From: Paraburkholderia metrosideri
GTDB lineage: Bacteria > Pseudomonadota > Gammaproteobacteria > Burkholderiales > Burkholderiaceae
Direction: 5' to 3'
Assembly (NCBI RefSeq): GCF_904848625.1
Contig: NZ_CAJHCP010000015.1
Location: forward strand, 1 to 64,000
Length of the DNA: 64,000 nucleotides
Positions 27,386 through 36,027 of this stretch are shown here, piece by piece. Within the stretch, counting starts at the first letter, position 1; each line of letters begins with the position of its first letter. Under the pieces are notes generated by a model. The model was not told the DNA's origin. It searched no databases and was given only the letters and a program-made list of their open reading frames with translations. The position numbers were made by a program, and so were the translations under genes.

Positions 27386-28450
27386 TTACCCGCGCGGATA
27401 AGCCGTCACATTCCCATCGACCGAGAGCCGCACCCGCTCTCCGGGCCGTGGACACAGATACCCCGGCACGCGTGCGCGCACCATCGTCTGCGAGCCGGAT
27501 TGCAGTTGCAGTGCCACGCCCGCATCCTGTCCCTGGAAGGTCACTTCGGTGACGACAGCGTCATACGCTACGGTCCCATCGGCCGACGTCTCGCTATCGC
27601 GCAGCACGCGAATCTGTTCGGGCCGCACCATCACGTTGACCGCGCCGCTGGCCATTGGCGCGGTCAATGGCAACTCACCTAGCTCGCAACTCGCGCGATC
27701 GCGAGCTTGAGCGACGACGCCCGGCAACAGCACCGCCTCGCCGACAAACGACGCCAGTTCTGGCGTCACCGGCCGCTGATACAGCGTCTCGGGTGTCGCG
27801 GTCTGGATCAGCCGGCCGTTCCACAGCACCGCGACTTCATGACCGAGCGACAACGCTTCGGACTGGTCGTGCGTGACCAGCACAGCCGTCGCGCCGGTCG
27901 CGGCCAGCGCGCTCGCCACGGCCTGGCGGGTTTCGAGCCGCAACGCGGCGTCGAGCGAAGAGAAGGGCTCATCGAGCATCACGAGTGTCGGCGACGGCGC
28001 CAGCGCGCGCGCCAACGCGACCCGCTGCTGCTGTCCGCCCGATAACTGCTGCGGTGCGCGCTCGCCGAAATTCGCCGGCAGGCCAACCAGTTCGAGCAAT
28101 TCAGCCACGCGGTGCCGTGCGCGTCGTTGCGAACGCGGCAGGCCGAATACGATATTGTCCGCGACCGACAGATGCGGAAATAGCGCGCCTTCCTGCGGCA
28201 CATAACCGATCCGGCGTTGCTCCGACGGCACATGCAGGTTGTCACCTGCAACCGGCCGGCCGTCGATCTCGACGCTGCCGCTATCCGCGCGTTCGAAGCC
28301 GCACAGCAGGCGCAGCAACGTGGTCTTGCCGCTGCCCGATGGGCCGAGCAGCGCGAGCAGCGTGCCACGTTCGACGGACAGATCGATGCCGTGCAGCACG
28401 GGAACGCCGTCGAACGATTTTTGCAGTCCGCGGATACGAAGTTCGCTCAT
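27386..28450 (-). CDS. Fe(III)-type ABC transporter ATP-binding protein (FbpC-like)
   Basis: 354 residues from MSELRIRGLQ; the open frame continues upstream through a repeat region but without domain support. Walker A GPSGSGKTT, signature LSGGQQQR, Walker B LVMLDEP and H-loop LVTHDQSEA are all intact. A C-terminal TOBE-like domain (about residues 270-354) is of the FbpC/PotA type. Last gene of a six-gene iron cluster. Unusually, 199 bases separate it from the permease gene. Confidence 0.88.
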   Translation of the reverse strand: MSELRIRGLQKSFDGVPVLHGIDLSVERGTLLALLGPSGSGKTTLLRLLCGFERADSGSVEIDGRPVAGDNLHVPSEQRRIGYVPQEGALFPHLSVADNIVFGLPRSQRRARHRVAELLELVGLPANFGERAPQQLSGGQQQRVALARALAPSPTLVMLDEPFSSLDAALRLETRQAVASALAATGATAVLVTHDQSEALSLGHEVAVLWNGRLIQTATPETLYQRPVTPELASFVGEAVLLPGVVAQARDRASCELGELPLTAPMASGAVNVMVRPEQIRVLRDSETSADGTVAYDAVVTEVTFQGQDAGVALQLQSGSQTMVRARVPGYLCPRPGERVRLSVDGNVTAYPRG

Positions 28451-28479
28451 GAAATTCCGATGGTTAAAGCGCGTGAATG

Positions 28480-28625
28480 CAGAGGGTGGGTCGGGTTGGC
28501 GTGATGGGTTTCGGTGTTGCCGTTCGCGTTGGCACGCGCGTTGTTCTCCGCGTTGCCAAATGCGTTGCCACATGGGTCGCCACTTGCGTTGCCACTTGCA
28601 TCCGCCACGTTGAAAAACCCCGTCG
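28480..28625. repeat. Degenerate short repeats between permease and ATPase genes
   Basis: The segment gcgttgccac and close variants recur about six times between 28545 and 28600, within a 199-base gap that breaks an otherwise tight operon. On the minus strand an open frame crosses it (GNASGDPCGNAFGNAE) but has no start signal or family likeness. Confidence 0.6.
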
Positions 28626-28649
28626 CAATAAGCAGCCTGACTTGCAAGA

Positions 28650-30254
28650 TCATCCGCGCTCACCGAGCAGGGCCGATCGCCCGAGCAACGCAAACAGCAA
28701 GCCCGACGCAAACAGCGAAATGCCCGTCAACAACGCCGCATAAGGCGCGGCGGCGGCAAACGCCATCGTCGACGTATCGGCCCACACCTGGGTCGCGAGC
28801 GTTTGCGTATCGAGTGGCGACAGCAGCAGCGTCGCGTTCAGTTCGGTGACCACCGAGATAAACACCATCGCCGCCGCCGCGCCGAGTCCGGGGCCGGCCA
28901 GCGGCAGCATCACGCGAAACAGGGTTTGCGACCAGCTCAGGCCAAGCGCGCGCGCGGTTTCTTCGAGTCGCGGCTGCGCCTGCATGAAGGCGGCGCGCAC
29001 GCTTACGAGTGCAATCGGCATGAACAACATCGCGTAGGCGACCACCAGCAGCGTCGCGCTTTGATACAGCGGTTGCAGCGCATGCACCGCGAGTGACACG
29101 ATGGCCAGCGCAATCACCAGCCCCGGCACACCCTGCGCGAGAAATACCGTGCGCTCGAACAGCGTCGCAAAACGGGTGGGATAGCGCACCAGCAGGAACG
29201 CGAGCGGCACGACGAGCAGCGTGGTCAGCAACGCGGCAGCGAGGCCGAAGCCGAGCGACGAAATCGTCGCGTTGAACAGGAGTTCAGGCGATACATCAGC
29301 CGGCGTGACCGCGGCCGCGCCTGGCTGCGTGAGCCAGTAACCGATCATGCCGAGCGGCACGCCGAGTGTGACGATGGTCAGCAGCGCGAAGCCGGCGACC
29401 ACGACCCAGCGCCAGCCGCCAAGCTCATAACGCAGCACCGCGCGCCGTGTACCGCGATCGACGCGTTCATACCGCGCCGCGCCGCGTACCCGAAACTCGA
29501 ACGCGAGCACGATCAGGCAGATCACGATCAGCAGGCACGCGAGCAGCGAAGCGCCGCCGCCGTCGAAACTGGTGCGGAATTCAGCGTAAATCTGCGTGGT
29601 GAACGTATGAAAGCGCAGCAGCGTGAACGCGCCGAATTCGGACAGCACGCCGAGCGCGACCAGCAACATTCCGCCGAGCAACGCCGGCCGCAATTGCGGC
29701 AGCACCACGCGAATGAAACTGCTCCAGCGGTTGCAACCGAGTGCGCGCGCGCTTTCTTCAAGCGCCGGGTCCATCCCGCGCAACGCGGCGGCCACCGGCA
29801 GATAGACGAGCGGGAAATACGCGCAACTGAGCACCAGCAATGCGCCATTGAAGTCCTGCAAATCCTGACTCAGCGACACCCACGCATAGCTCGAAATGAA
29901 CGCGGGCATCGCGAGCGGGGCGGCGCTCAGCACGGCCCACGCACGGCGTCCCGGCAAATGCGTGCGTTCGACGAACCACGCGGCGGCGGTGCCGAGCACC
30001 GCGCAAACCAGCGTGGTCGCGACCGTAATCAGCACGGTATTGACCAGCAGTTCGCCGACCAGAGGCCGCCAGATCAGATCGACCGCCTCGCCGACACCGA
30101 AACTCGCGGCCCGCCAGAACGTAAACGCAATCGGCAGCAACACCAGCAAAGCGCTGAACGCTGCTGCCGCGAACAGACCGCGCGGCGCGCGCGAGCGGGC
30201 GCGCGCCGGGACGGTCGAGACAGCCGGTGGACCGGCTGACAGAGCTTCACTCAT
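28650..30254 (-). CDS. Fe(III)-type ABC transporter permease (FbpB-like)
   Basis: 534 residues made of two fused six-helix BPD_transp_1 halves, as usual for FbpB. Both EAA loops are visible: LEESARALGCNRWSSFIRVV in the first half and LEETARALGLSWSQTLFRVM in the second; these contact the ATPase. The start ATG directly follows the stop of the binding-protein gene. The arginine-rich cytoplasmic N-terminus precedes the first helix. Confidence 0.9.
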   Translation of the reverse strand: MSEALSAGPPAVSTVPARARSRAPRGLFAAAAFSALLVLLPIAFTFWRAASFGVGEAVDLIWRPLVGELLVNTVLITVATTLVCAVLGTAAAWFVERTHLPGRRAWAVLSAAPLAMPAFISSYAWVSLSQDLQDFNGALLVLSCAYFPLVYLPVAAALRGMDPALEESARALGCNRWSSFIRVVLPQLRPALLGGMLLVALGVLSEFGAFTLLRFHTFTTQIYAEFRTSFDGGGASLLACLLIVICLIVLAFEFRVRGAARYERVDRGTRRAVLRYELGGWRWVVVAGFALLTIVTLGVPLGMIGYWLTQPGAAAVTPADVSPELLFNATISSLGFGLAAALLTTLLVVPLAFLLVRYPTRFATLFERTVFLAQGVPGLVIALAIVSLAVHALQPLYQSATLLVVAYAMLFMPIALVSVRAAFMQAQPRLEETARALGLSWSQTLFRVMLPLAGPGLGAAAAMVFISVVTELNATLLLSPLDTQTLATQVWADTSTMAFAAAAPYAALLTGISLFASGLLFALLGRSALLGERG

Positions 30255-31286
30255 TTACAGCAGACCAGCCTGACGCAGCAGCTTGCCTGCCTGGCTGTCG
30301 TCACCCAGTTGCTCGATGGTCAGCGACGGCGGGGTCAGGTCGGCCAGCGGCTTGAGGATCGGATCGGGCGCCACGCCTGCGTGCAGCGGATATTCGAACA
30401 TCACGTGGCTGTTCGCCATCAACTGCTGGGCACGGTCGCTGACCAGATACGCGAGGAATTTCTGGCCGCCGGCCGGGTTATGCGCGGACTTCAGCACCGC
30501 CGCGCCCGACACGTTCACCAATGCGCCGGCATCGCCGTTGCCGAAGTGATAGATCGCGCTACGGGTTTTGCCATCGCCGATTTCGGCATGCAGACGCGCC
30601 CAGTAGTAGTTGTTGATCAGACCCGTCGCGACCGCGCCGCGGTTCACCGCAGCGACAACGCCTTCGTCGTCGTCGAAAATCTGCGCGTTGGCTTTCAGGC
30701 CCTTCAGCCACTGCACGGTCTGCGCTTCGCCCTTCAAGGCGAGCACGGCGCTGACCAGCGGCAGGAAGTCGCCGTCGCTAGGTGCAATGCCGACCTTGCC
30801 TTTCCACTCCGGCTTGGCGAGATCGAACAGCGACTGCGGCAACTGCGACGGTTGCAGTTTGGTCGTGTTGTACGCGAGCACGTTTTCACGCGCGGTCACG
30901 GCGACCCACGAGCCGGTCGGCGAACTGAAGCGCGTCGGCACGGTGGCAAGCGTCGCGCTATCCACCTTGTTCAGCAGGCCCTTTTCTTCGAGCAGCATCA
31001 GTTCCGGCGAGTTCTCGGTGAAGTAGACATCGGCGGGTGTGGCCGCGCCTTCCGCGACGATCTGCGCGGCCATCGCCGGGCCTTCGCCGTTGCGGATTCT
31101 CACCGAGGTACCCGACTGCTTTTCGAAGTCTTTGGCGAGCAGGTTGACGACCTGTTCGTGCTGCGCGTTGTACAGCGTGATCGAATCGGCATGGGCGGCC
31201 GATGGCATCGCAGCAAAAGCGCTCAGCGTGAGCGCAGCCGCGCCGCTCAGAATACGCAGGCGGGTGCCAAACGAGGAATAAGCCAT
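30255..31286 (-). CDS. Fe(III)-type ABC transporter periplasmic binding protein (FbpA-like)
   Basis: 343 residues with a Sec signal peptide ending near residue 33 (AAHADS). The mature protein starts ITLYNAQHEQVVNLL, standard for the FbpA/thiamine-type cluster, and carries the paired tyrosines LINNYYWARLH that bind Fe(III) in FbpA proteins. EKQSGTSVRIRNGEG and PADVYFTENS are further family motifs. It delivers iron to the FbpB-like channel. Located directly downstream of the EfeB-type peroxidase gene. Confidence 0.9.
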   Translation of the reverse strand: MAYSSFGTRLRILSGAAALTLSAFAAMPSAAHADSITLYNAQHEQVVNLLAKDFEKQSGTSVRIRNGEGPAMAAQIVAEGAATPADVYFTENSPELMLLEEKGLLNKVDSATLATVPTRFSSPTGSWVAVTARENVLAYNTTKLQPSQLPQSLFDLAKPEWKGKVGIAPSDGDFLPLVSAVLALKGEAQTVQWLKGLKANAQIFDDDEGVVAAVNRGAVATGLINNYYWARLHAEIGDGKTRSAIYHFGNGDAGALVNVSGAAVLKSAHNPAGGQKFLAYLVSDRAQQLMANSHVMFEYPLHAGVAPDPILKPLADLTPPSLTIEQLGDDSQAGKLLRQAGLL

Positions 31287-31355
31287 GTTCCAGACGTCCG
31301 TTGTGATGGTGATTGGTTGTTGGTAAATCTGCCCGCTGCTTATAGCACGGGCATG

Positions 31356-32657
31356 TTACGTCTCGAACAGCCCCGCGCCGATATACGAGCCAGGCTTCGC
31401 CCCCGGCGGCACGGCGAAAATCGCACTGCCGACGTGGGTCGTGAACTGGTTCATCATGTCGAACTTCGCGAGCCGGTCGTTGATCGGAATGAAGCCCTTG
31501 CGCGGGTCGCTCTGGTGCGCGACAAAAATCAGCCCCGCGTCGTATTCCGTTTCCTGGCGCCATGGCGGCCAGCGCTCGATATAGAAGTTCGTGCCGTCGT
31601 TGTACGAATACGAGCGGCGCAGAATCTGCGCGCCGTCGTTGCTCGCCTGATTCGACAGACGCACGTGCGAGTTTTCCGGAATGACCGGATTGCCGTCCTT
31701 GTCCTCTTCCTTCAGATCGACGGCGTCAAACTCGTTCTGCCTGCCGATCGGCGCGCCGCTGTATTTGTGACGCCCGAACACCTGTTCCTGGAAGCCGAGC
31801 TCCATGTTGTCCCAGTGTTCGATCGTGATGCGGATGCGGCGCACGACCGTATAGGTGCCGCCTTCCATCCACGGTGCGTCGGCGGTTGCGCCAGCCCACA
31901 CGAACTCTTTCATCAGTTCGGGTTTCGCGGTGGACGGGTTGTTGGTGCCGTCCTTGAAGCCCATCAGATTACGCGGCGTCTGACCGCGCGGACCCGACAG
32001 GAAACCGGACTGGCCCCAGCGCATCGCCGCGGTGCCGTAAGCGAGGCGCGTCAGTTGCCGGACCGCGTGAAACGCGACCTGCTGATCGTTCGCGCAAGCC
32101 TGAATGTAGATATCGCCGCCAGTTTTCTCGGGGATCAACTGGTCGCCGTTGAAGCGCGGCAGATCGACCAGCGCGGCAGGGCGGCGCGCAGCGAGGCCGT
32201 AGCGGTCCTTGCCGTCTTTGGTGAAGAGACCCGGGCCGAAACCGAACGTGATGGTCAGCCCGTTGGGGCCGAGGCCGAGCACGTCGCCGGAATCGGGCGC
32301 GGGCTTGCTGTCGCCTGCGTCGCCGGTGGGCAGCGCAGCGGCCGTGCCGCCCTGCGTGAGACGGGCGGCCGCTTCGGTCCACGTGCGCAGCAGCGCGATC
32401 ACTTCGTCGCGTTTGTCGGTGGTCAGGTCGAGCGCGGCGACATAGGTGTGGCTCTGCTGCGGCGTGACGATGCCGGCCTGATGCAGTCCGTAGAACGGCT
32501 CGACAGCCAGTTGCGGATCGGCGAGATGAGCGGGCGCCTTCGCGAGCGCGGCCTGCGGCGCAAGACCCGCGCCGAGACTCGCACCAGCGGCTACCGCAGC
32601 GCCGCCCGCTTTCAGAAAGCCGCGCCGTGACGGGCGCGGGGGTTGGTCGTTTGCCAT
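31356..32657 (-). CDS. efeB: Tat-exported Dyp-type peroxidase / deferrochelatase
   Basis: 433 residues, EfeB size. The Tat signal SRRGFLKAGG near the N-terminus sends a folded, haem-loaded enzyme to the periplasm. The Dyp distal motif GFKDGTNNP gives the catalytic Asp; the proximal-side region contains SHVRLSN and HQSDPRKGF. EfeB oxidises ferrous iron or extracts iron from haem and usually sits with EfeU and EfeO. Here neither is present: the gene is flanked by an Fe(III) ABC transporter and a secreted beta-propeller. Confidence 0.9.
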   Translation of the reverse strand: MANDQPPRPSRRGFLKAGGAAVAAGASLGAGLAPQAALAKAPAHLADPQLAVEPFYGLHQAGIVTPQQSHTYVAALDLTTDKRDEVIALLRTWTEAAARLTQGGTAAALPTGDAGDSKPAPDSGDVLGLGPNGLTITFGFGPGLFTKDGKDRYGLAARRPAALVDLPRFNGDQLIPEKTGGDIYIQACANDQQVAFHAVRQLTRLAYGTAAMRWGQSGFLSGPRGQTPRNLMGFKDGTNNPSTAKPELMKEFVWAGATADAPWMEGGTYTVVRRIRITIEHWDNMELGFQEQVFGRHKYSGAPIGRQNEFDAVDLKEEDKDGNPVIPENSHVRLSNQASNDGAQILRRSYSYNDGTNFYIERWPPWRQETEYDAGLIFVAHQSDPRKGFIPINDRLAKFDMMNQFTTHVGSAIFAVPPGAKPGSYIGAGLFET

Positions 32658-32699
32658 GATTACTTCACCTTCATCTTCATCTGACCCGTCGGCTTGCGC

Positions 32700-33863
32700 C
32701 TACTTCGCCAGGACCAGCGTGTTCACGTCATCCTGCACGTAGTAGAAACCGTCGCCTTCGGGTGTCATCGCGAGACCGAACAGGTCGCCGTTGCCCGGAG
32801 GCGATTGTGCCTTGTCCGTGTCGATCCAGCGCGCGTAAAGCTGCTTGCCGGTGGCCGGGTCGATCTCGACGATCTGGCCGTTCAGCGCATTGGTCACCAG
32901 CAGGTGGCCGTTAGGCGCGGTGACCATCGCGAGCGGGCGGTGCAACAGGCCGTCGGCGGTGAGTTGACGGCCTACGCCCGCGCTCGTGTCGCGCGTCATC
33001 GGCTCGTCGATTTCGGTAATGCGGTTGCCGATCGCGTCGGACACGAACAGCAGTTTCTGATCGTTCGACAACGCGAGGCCGGTCGGGCCGACGAGGAACA
33101 CGCCCTTGTCGGCCTGCGCGCCGAAGCCGCTGCCCACCACCGTTTCGTTCTTCACGACAGGCGGCTTGCCGGCCGGAATGTCGAGATCCAGGCGCAGCAC
33201 GGTGGCCTGTTTGAACACCGGCGGCGTGCCTTCCGCGCCACCCACGCCGAAGCCCGCATTGCTGACGAACAGCGTCGCGCTGGTGCCGTTGTCGACCACC
33301 GCCATGTTGCCCCACGGGTCGTTGATGTTCGGGCTCGTGATGGTCGATACCACCTTGCCCTGCGAATCGAGCACGATCAGGCAGCCCGCGCCCTTGGTGC
33401 CGGTGGTGCCGTCATTGCTCGGCGTGCTGCCGACGATCACGAAGCCCGATTTCAGCATCGTCATCGCCGTGGACAGACCGATGCCACCGGGGCATTCCTT
33501 CAGGTCGCGCGGCACGGTGGCGAACGTGGTCATCTGCTTCGTATCCGGACGATAGTTGATGATCGTGCTGCCGGTGCCTTGCAGATTGGTCGAGTTATTG
33601 AAGTTGCCGATCAGCACGTCACCCTGCTTGACGGTGCCCGCCGTGACCGGCGCGACGACCACCGCGTACGGGTTCTGGTCGCCGTTAGTGGGCACGGTGT
33701 TGATCAGCGTGGTGTGATGCTTGATGGTCTCGAGGAAACCTTGCGGCTCGGCGTACGCGGCGCTCACCGTCGCGAGGGTGGCGACGCCGGCGGCGACCGC
33801 CAGCAGATTTCTGACATGGCCGCGCACGGCGCGCGGCGAAAATTTGCGCGTGGAATGGTTCAC
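32700..33863 (-). CDS. Secreted NHL/SMP-30-like beta-propeller protein
   Basis: 387 residues if it starts at the GTG at 33863, which has ggag 8 bases upstream; a GTG 24 bases earlier (33887) is possible. A Sec signal peptide ends at AYAEP. The mature chain shows repeated blade-like strands, e.g. GDVLIGNFNN, FVSNAGFGVGG, LLFVSDAIGNRITEI and HLLVTNALNGQIVEI, as in NHL or SMP-30 propellers. No catalytic motif is obvious. Its position between the porin and EfeB suggests a periplasmic role in iron or haem handling; that is inference. Confidence 0.72.
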   Translation of the reverse strand: MNHSTRKFSPRAVRGHVRNLLAVAAGVATLATVSAAYAEPQGFLETIKHHTTLINTVPTNGDQNPYAVVVAPVTAGTVKQGDVLIGNFNNSTNLQGTGSTIINYRPDTKQMTTFATVPRDLKECPGGIGLSTAMTMLKSGFVIVGSTPSNDGTTGTKGAGCLIVLDSQGKVVSTITSPNINDPWGNMAVVDNGTSATLFVSNAGFGVGGAEGTPPVFKQATVLRLDLDIPAGKPPVVKNETVVGSGFGAQADKGVFLVGPTGLALSNDQKLLFVSDAIGNRITEIDEPMTRDTSAGVGRQLTADGLLHRPLAMVTAPNGHLLVTNALNGQIVEIDPATGKQLYARWIDTDKAQSPPGNGDLFGLAMTPEGDGFYYVQDDVNTLVLAK

Positions 33864-33965
33864 GATTGAGTCTCCGTGCAAGCGCACAAATCGGGGAGTG
33901 AAGTCATGATGAAAGCTTTTTTGATTTCGATAGATCGGTAGCGTGCGGGTCGGGCACGAATCGCA

Positions 33966-35489
33966 TCAGAACGTGATATTAGTCCGTACGCCGATGACAA
34001 ACGTATTGCGCAGCGGTTGCGTCGGGTCGTTCGGATTCTGGCCGGCGCCTGCGTTAAACGTGTACTGCGCATCGGCCTGCAACTGCCACCACGGATTAAC
34101 CTGATACTGATAGGTCGCTTCGAGCACGGTTTCGCTGGTGCGCACGCCATACGGGCCGCCGGTGAACGCCTGCGTGTCCTGATCGAGTCCCTTCACCGTA
34201 TTGCTGACCTTGATGTACGTCAGCGCGAGGCCCGCGCTATCGTTGTCGCGGCCGGCAAACGGCGCTTTCAGCACGAGGCCGAGATTGGCCGCGTAGGAAA
34301 CCAGATTGCGGTCGTTCGGCGCGCCCATCACGCGGGCGAATACGCCGAGACTGCGCGGCTCGTCGGGGTCCGGTCGCCAGATCATCTGGTCGGCCACTGC
34401 ATAAATACTGTAGTTGCCGCTGTGATTCGCGGCAATACCGTTCGACGCCGGATTCGCCAGCGACAAACCGAGCGTGTCGAAGCGCTGATCCGCGAACTGG
34501 TTCGTGTTGTACCAGACGCCGAGTTTGTACGTGCCGGGCAAACCGCCGCCGCCCATGCCGACCATTTCACCGTCGGAGGGCTGGTTGATCGCGTATTGAA
34601 ACTCGCCGATCCACAGCGCACCGTTGTGCAGGTTGAAATTGGTGCCGCTCATGTTGTTCGGGTTGTTGCCGAGCGGATCGCCGGAGAACACGCCGGCCAA
34701 CGCGGTCAACGAAGGTGTGATCTGGCCGCGCACGCGCACGCCGAGACCCGACAGCGGATACGCGGGACCACCCGAGGGCATGTCGTACGACGGCAACGCC
34801 GGCCAGCCGAACATCGTGTTGAGGAACAGCGCCGAGTACGTACTCGTAATGAATTCCTGGTCGATACTTTGCTGACCGATCTTCACGTCGACGCGCTTGT
34901 TCAAAAACGATTGCTGGTACCACAATTCCCACAGACGGGTGGCGTCATCGGCTTCGATCCCGCTCGCCGTATTCAGTGTGCCCAGCTTGTTGGCGCTCAG
35001 GTTCGCGCCGTGAATCTGCAATGCGCTGACGTTGAACAGGCCGCCCGGCAAGCCGAATGCCTTCTGCGTATCCATCTGGACCGTGGCGGTTGTCAGGCCA
35101 TCGTAATCTGCGCCGCGTGCAAGGCCGCCGCGCAGGTTGGCGAGCACTTCACTGGTCTCGGTCAGCGCAAACGTCACGCCATACTTGCCAAGCCACGGAC
35201 GCAGGCCGCCTATGTCGCCCAGCAGTTGCTGGCGATTCCACACGCCGGTCCATTGACTGGTCTGCGCGGCCTGAATCTTCAGGTCGGCCTCGGATGTGTC
35301 GGACACGGCGTCGGGATTGGCTTCGGCCATCGCGGCGGCCGCGGTCAGCGACGCCCATGCGAACGCCGTGCACATCGCGGCCTGGCGGAGGGAGGGTAAA
35401 CGCGTACGGCGAGCAGCGCGTCTGTGCGTCGAGGGATCGTGCAATGAATGCGCCTGGGCGGCGTTTCTTTTCAGTTGGGCGAATTTCAT
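33966..35489 (-). CDS. OprB-family carbohydrate-selective-type porin
   Basis: 507 residues. A long N-terminus (basic, about 35 residues) precedes a signal peptide ending near AMAEAN; the rest shows OprB features: WTGVWNRQQLLGDIGGLRPWL at the start of the mature protein, the DVKIGQQSIDQEF strand, and a C-terminal Phe (TNITF) for BAM recognition. OprB homologues pass sugars or other small solutes through the outer membrane. Here it is the first gene of an apparent Fur-regulated cluster, so an iron-related ligand is possible. Confidence 0.85.
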   Translation of the reverse strand: MKFAQLKRNAAQAHSLHDPSTHRRAARRTRLPSLRQAAMCTAFAWASLTAAAAMAEANPDAVSDTSEADLKIQAAQTSQWTGVWNRQQLLGDIGGLRPWLGKYGVTFALTETSEVLANLRGGLARGADYDGLTTATVQMDTQKAFGLPGGLFNVSALQIHGANLSANKLGTLNTASGIEADDATRLWELWYQQSFLNKRVDVKIGQQSIDQEFITSTYSALFLNTMFGWPALPSYDMPSGGPAYPLSGLGVRVRGQITPSLTALAGVFSGDPLGNNPNNMSGTNFNLHNGALWIGEFQYAINQPSDGEMVGMGGGGLPGTYKLGVWYNTNQFADQRFDTLGLSLANPASNGIAANHSGNYSIYAVADQMIWRPDPDEPRSLGVFARVMGAPNDRNLVSYAANLGLVLKAPFAGRDNDSAGLALTYIKVSNTVKGLDQDTQAFTGGPYGVRTSETVLEATYQYQVNPWWQLQADAQYTFNAGAGQNPNDPTQPLRNTFVIGVRTNITF

Positions 35490-35595
35490 CGGATTCCTTA
35501 TTGGTGTTGTATCGACCTACCTGACCCTCGCCGCGTGGTACGCCGCACTATTCTCCTTAAGCCGTAACAGGAAGCCGTTACAGCAGATTGACGGG

Positions 35596-35624
35596 ATCGT
35601 ACGCATGCGGAATGCGAGAGTCAA
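35596..35624 (-). promoter_or_regulatory. Predicted sigma70 promoter of the porin-iron operon
   Basis: On the minus strand TTGACT (35619-35624) and TACGAT (35596-35601) are separated by 17 bases: 5/6 and 4/6 consensus matches. It lies about 105 bases before the porin start. Confidence 0.55.
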
Positions 35625-35628
35625 CCCA

Positions 35629-35647
35629 AATGAGAACGATTCGCATC
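35629..35647. promoter_or_regulatory. Fur-box-like sequence
   Basis: AATGAGAACGATTCGCATC matches the 7-1-7 type Fur consensus (AATGATAATNATTATCATT) at 13 of 18 defined positions. It starts five bases upstream of the predicted -35 hexamer, a position where Fur-Fe would hinder RNA polymerase. Confidence 0.55.
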
Positions 35648-36027
35648 AATATTACTGTCATGTAATTTTTTGTTGAGCCAATACAACGAAAGGCTATTTG
35701 TACGTAATGCGAATGGAATGTGAGCGTAATAAAAAGGAAGGCTTGTGGTCTGATATAAGTCGAGGCGCCAGCGCAACGGTGGAGTGTTCCGGTGATCGCG
35801 CGGCGCAGGTGATGAAGTGAATAGCTGGCGTAAAGCGGCGATATAAAACCACCTGGAATCCGGCATCCCGGGCCGACAAAAAAAAGCCGCTATGATCATG
35901 TCCCAAACCGCCGGGCTGATTGGCATACCGCGGCGCAGGCGGGCGTTCGGGCTGCCCGGCGCTCATACTCATTGCCACTCGTTCAACTCATTCCATTTCA
36001 ATCCAATCCCCAGCGGAGACCATGCCG

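Larger units (their letters stand above)
35490..36027. other. Intergenic region upstream of the porin operon and of the NAT gene
   Basis: 538 bases. It holds the porin promoter and Fur-box-like site (listed). Plus-strand sequence from 35640 to 35830 is AT-richer than its surroundings. I see no gene. Confidence 0.6.

Noticed and set aside
30309..32630. 773-codon plus-strand frame
   Set aside because: Antisense to the iron-binding protein and EfeB, both of which have clear motifs; the frame stays open only because of high GC at third positions.
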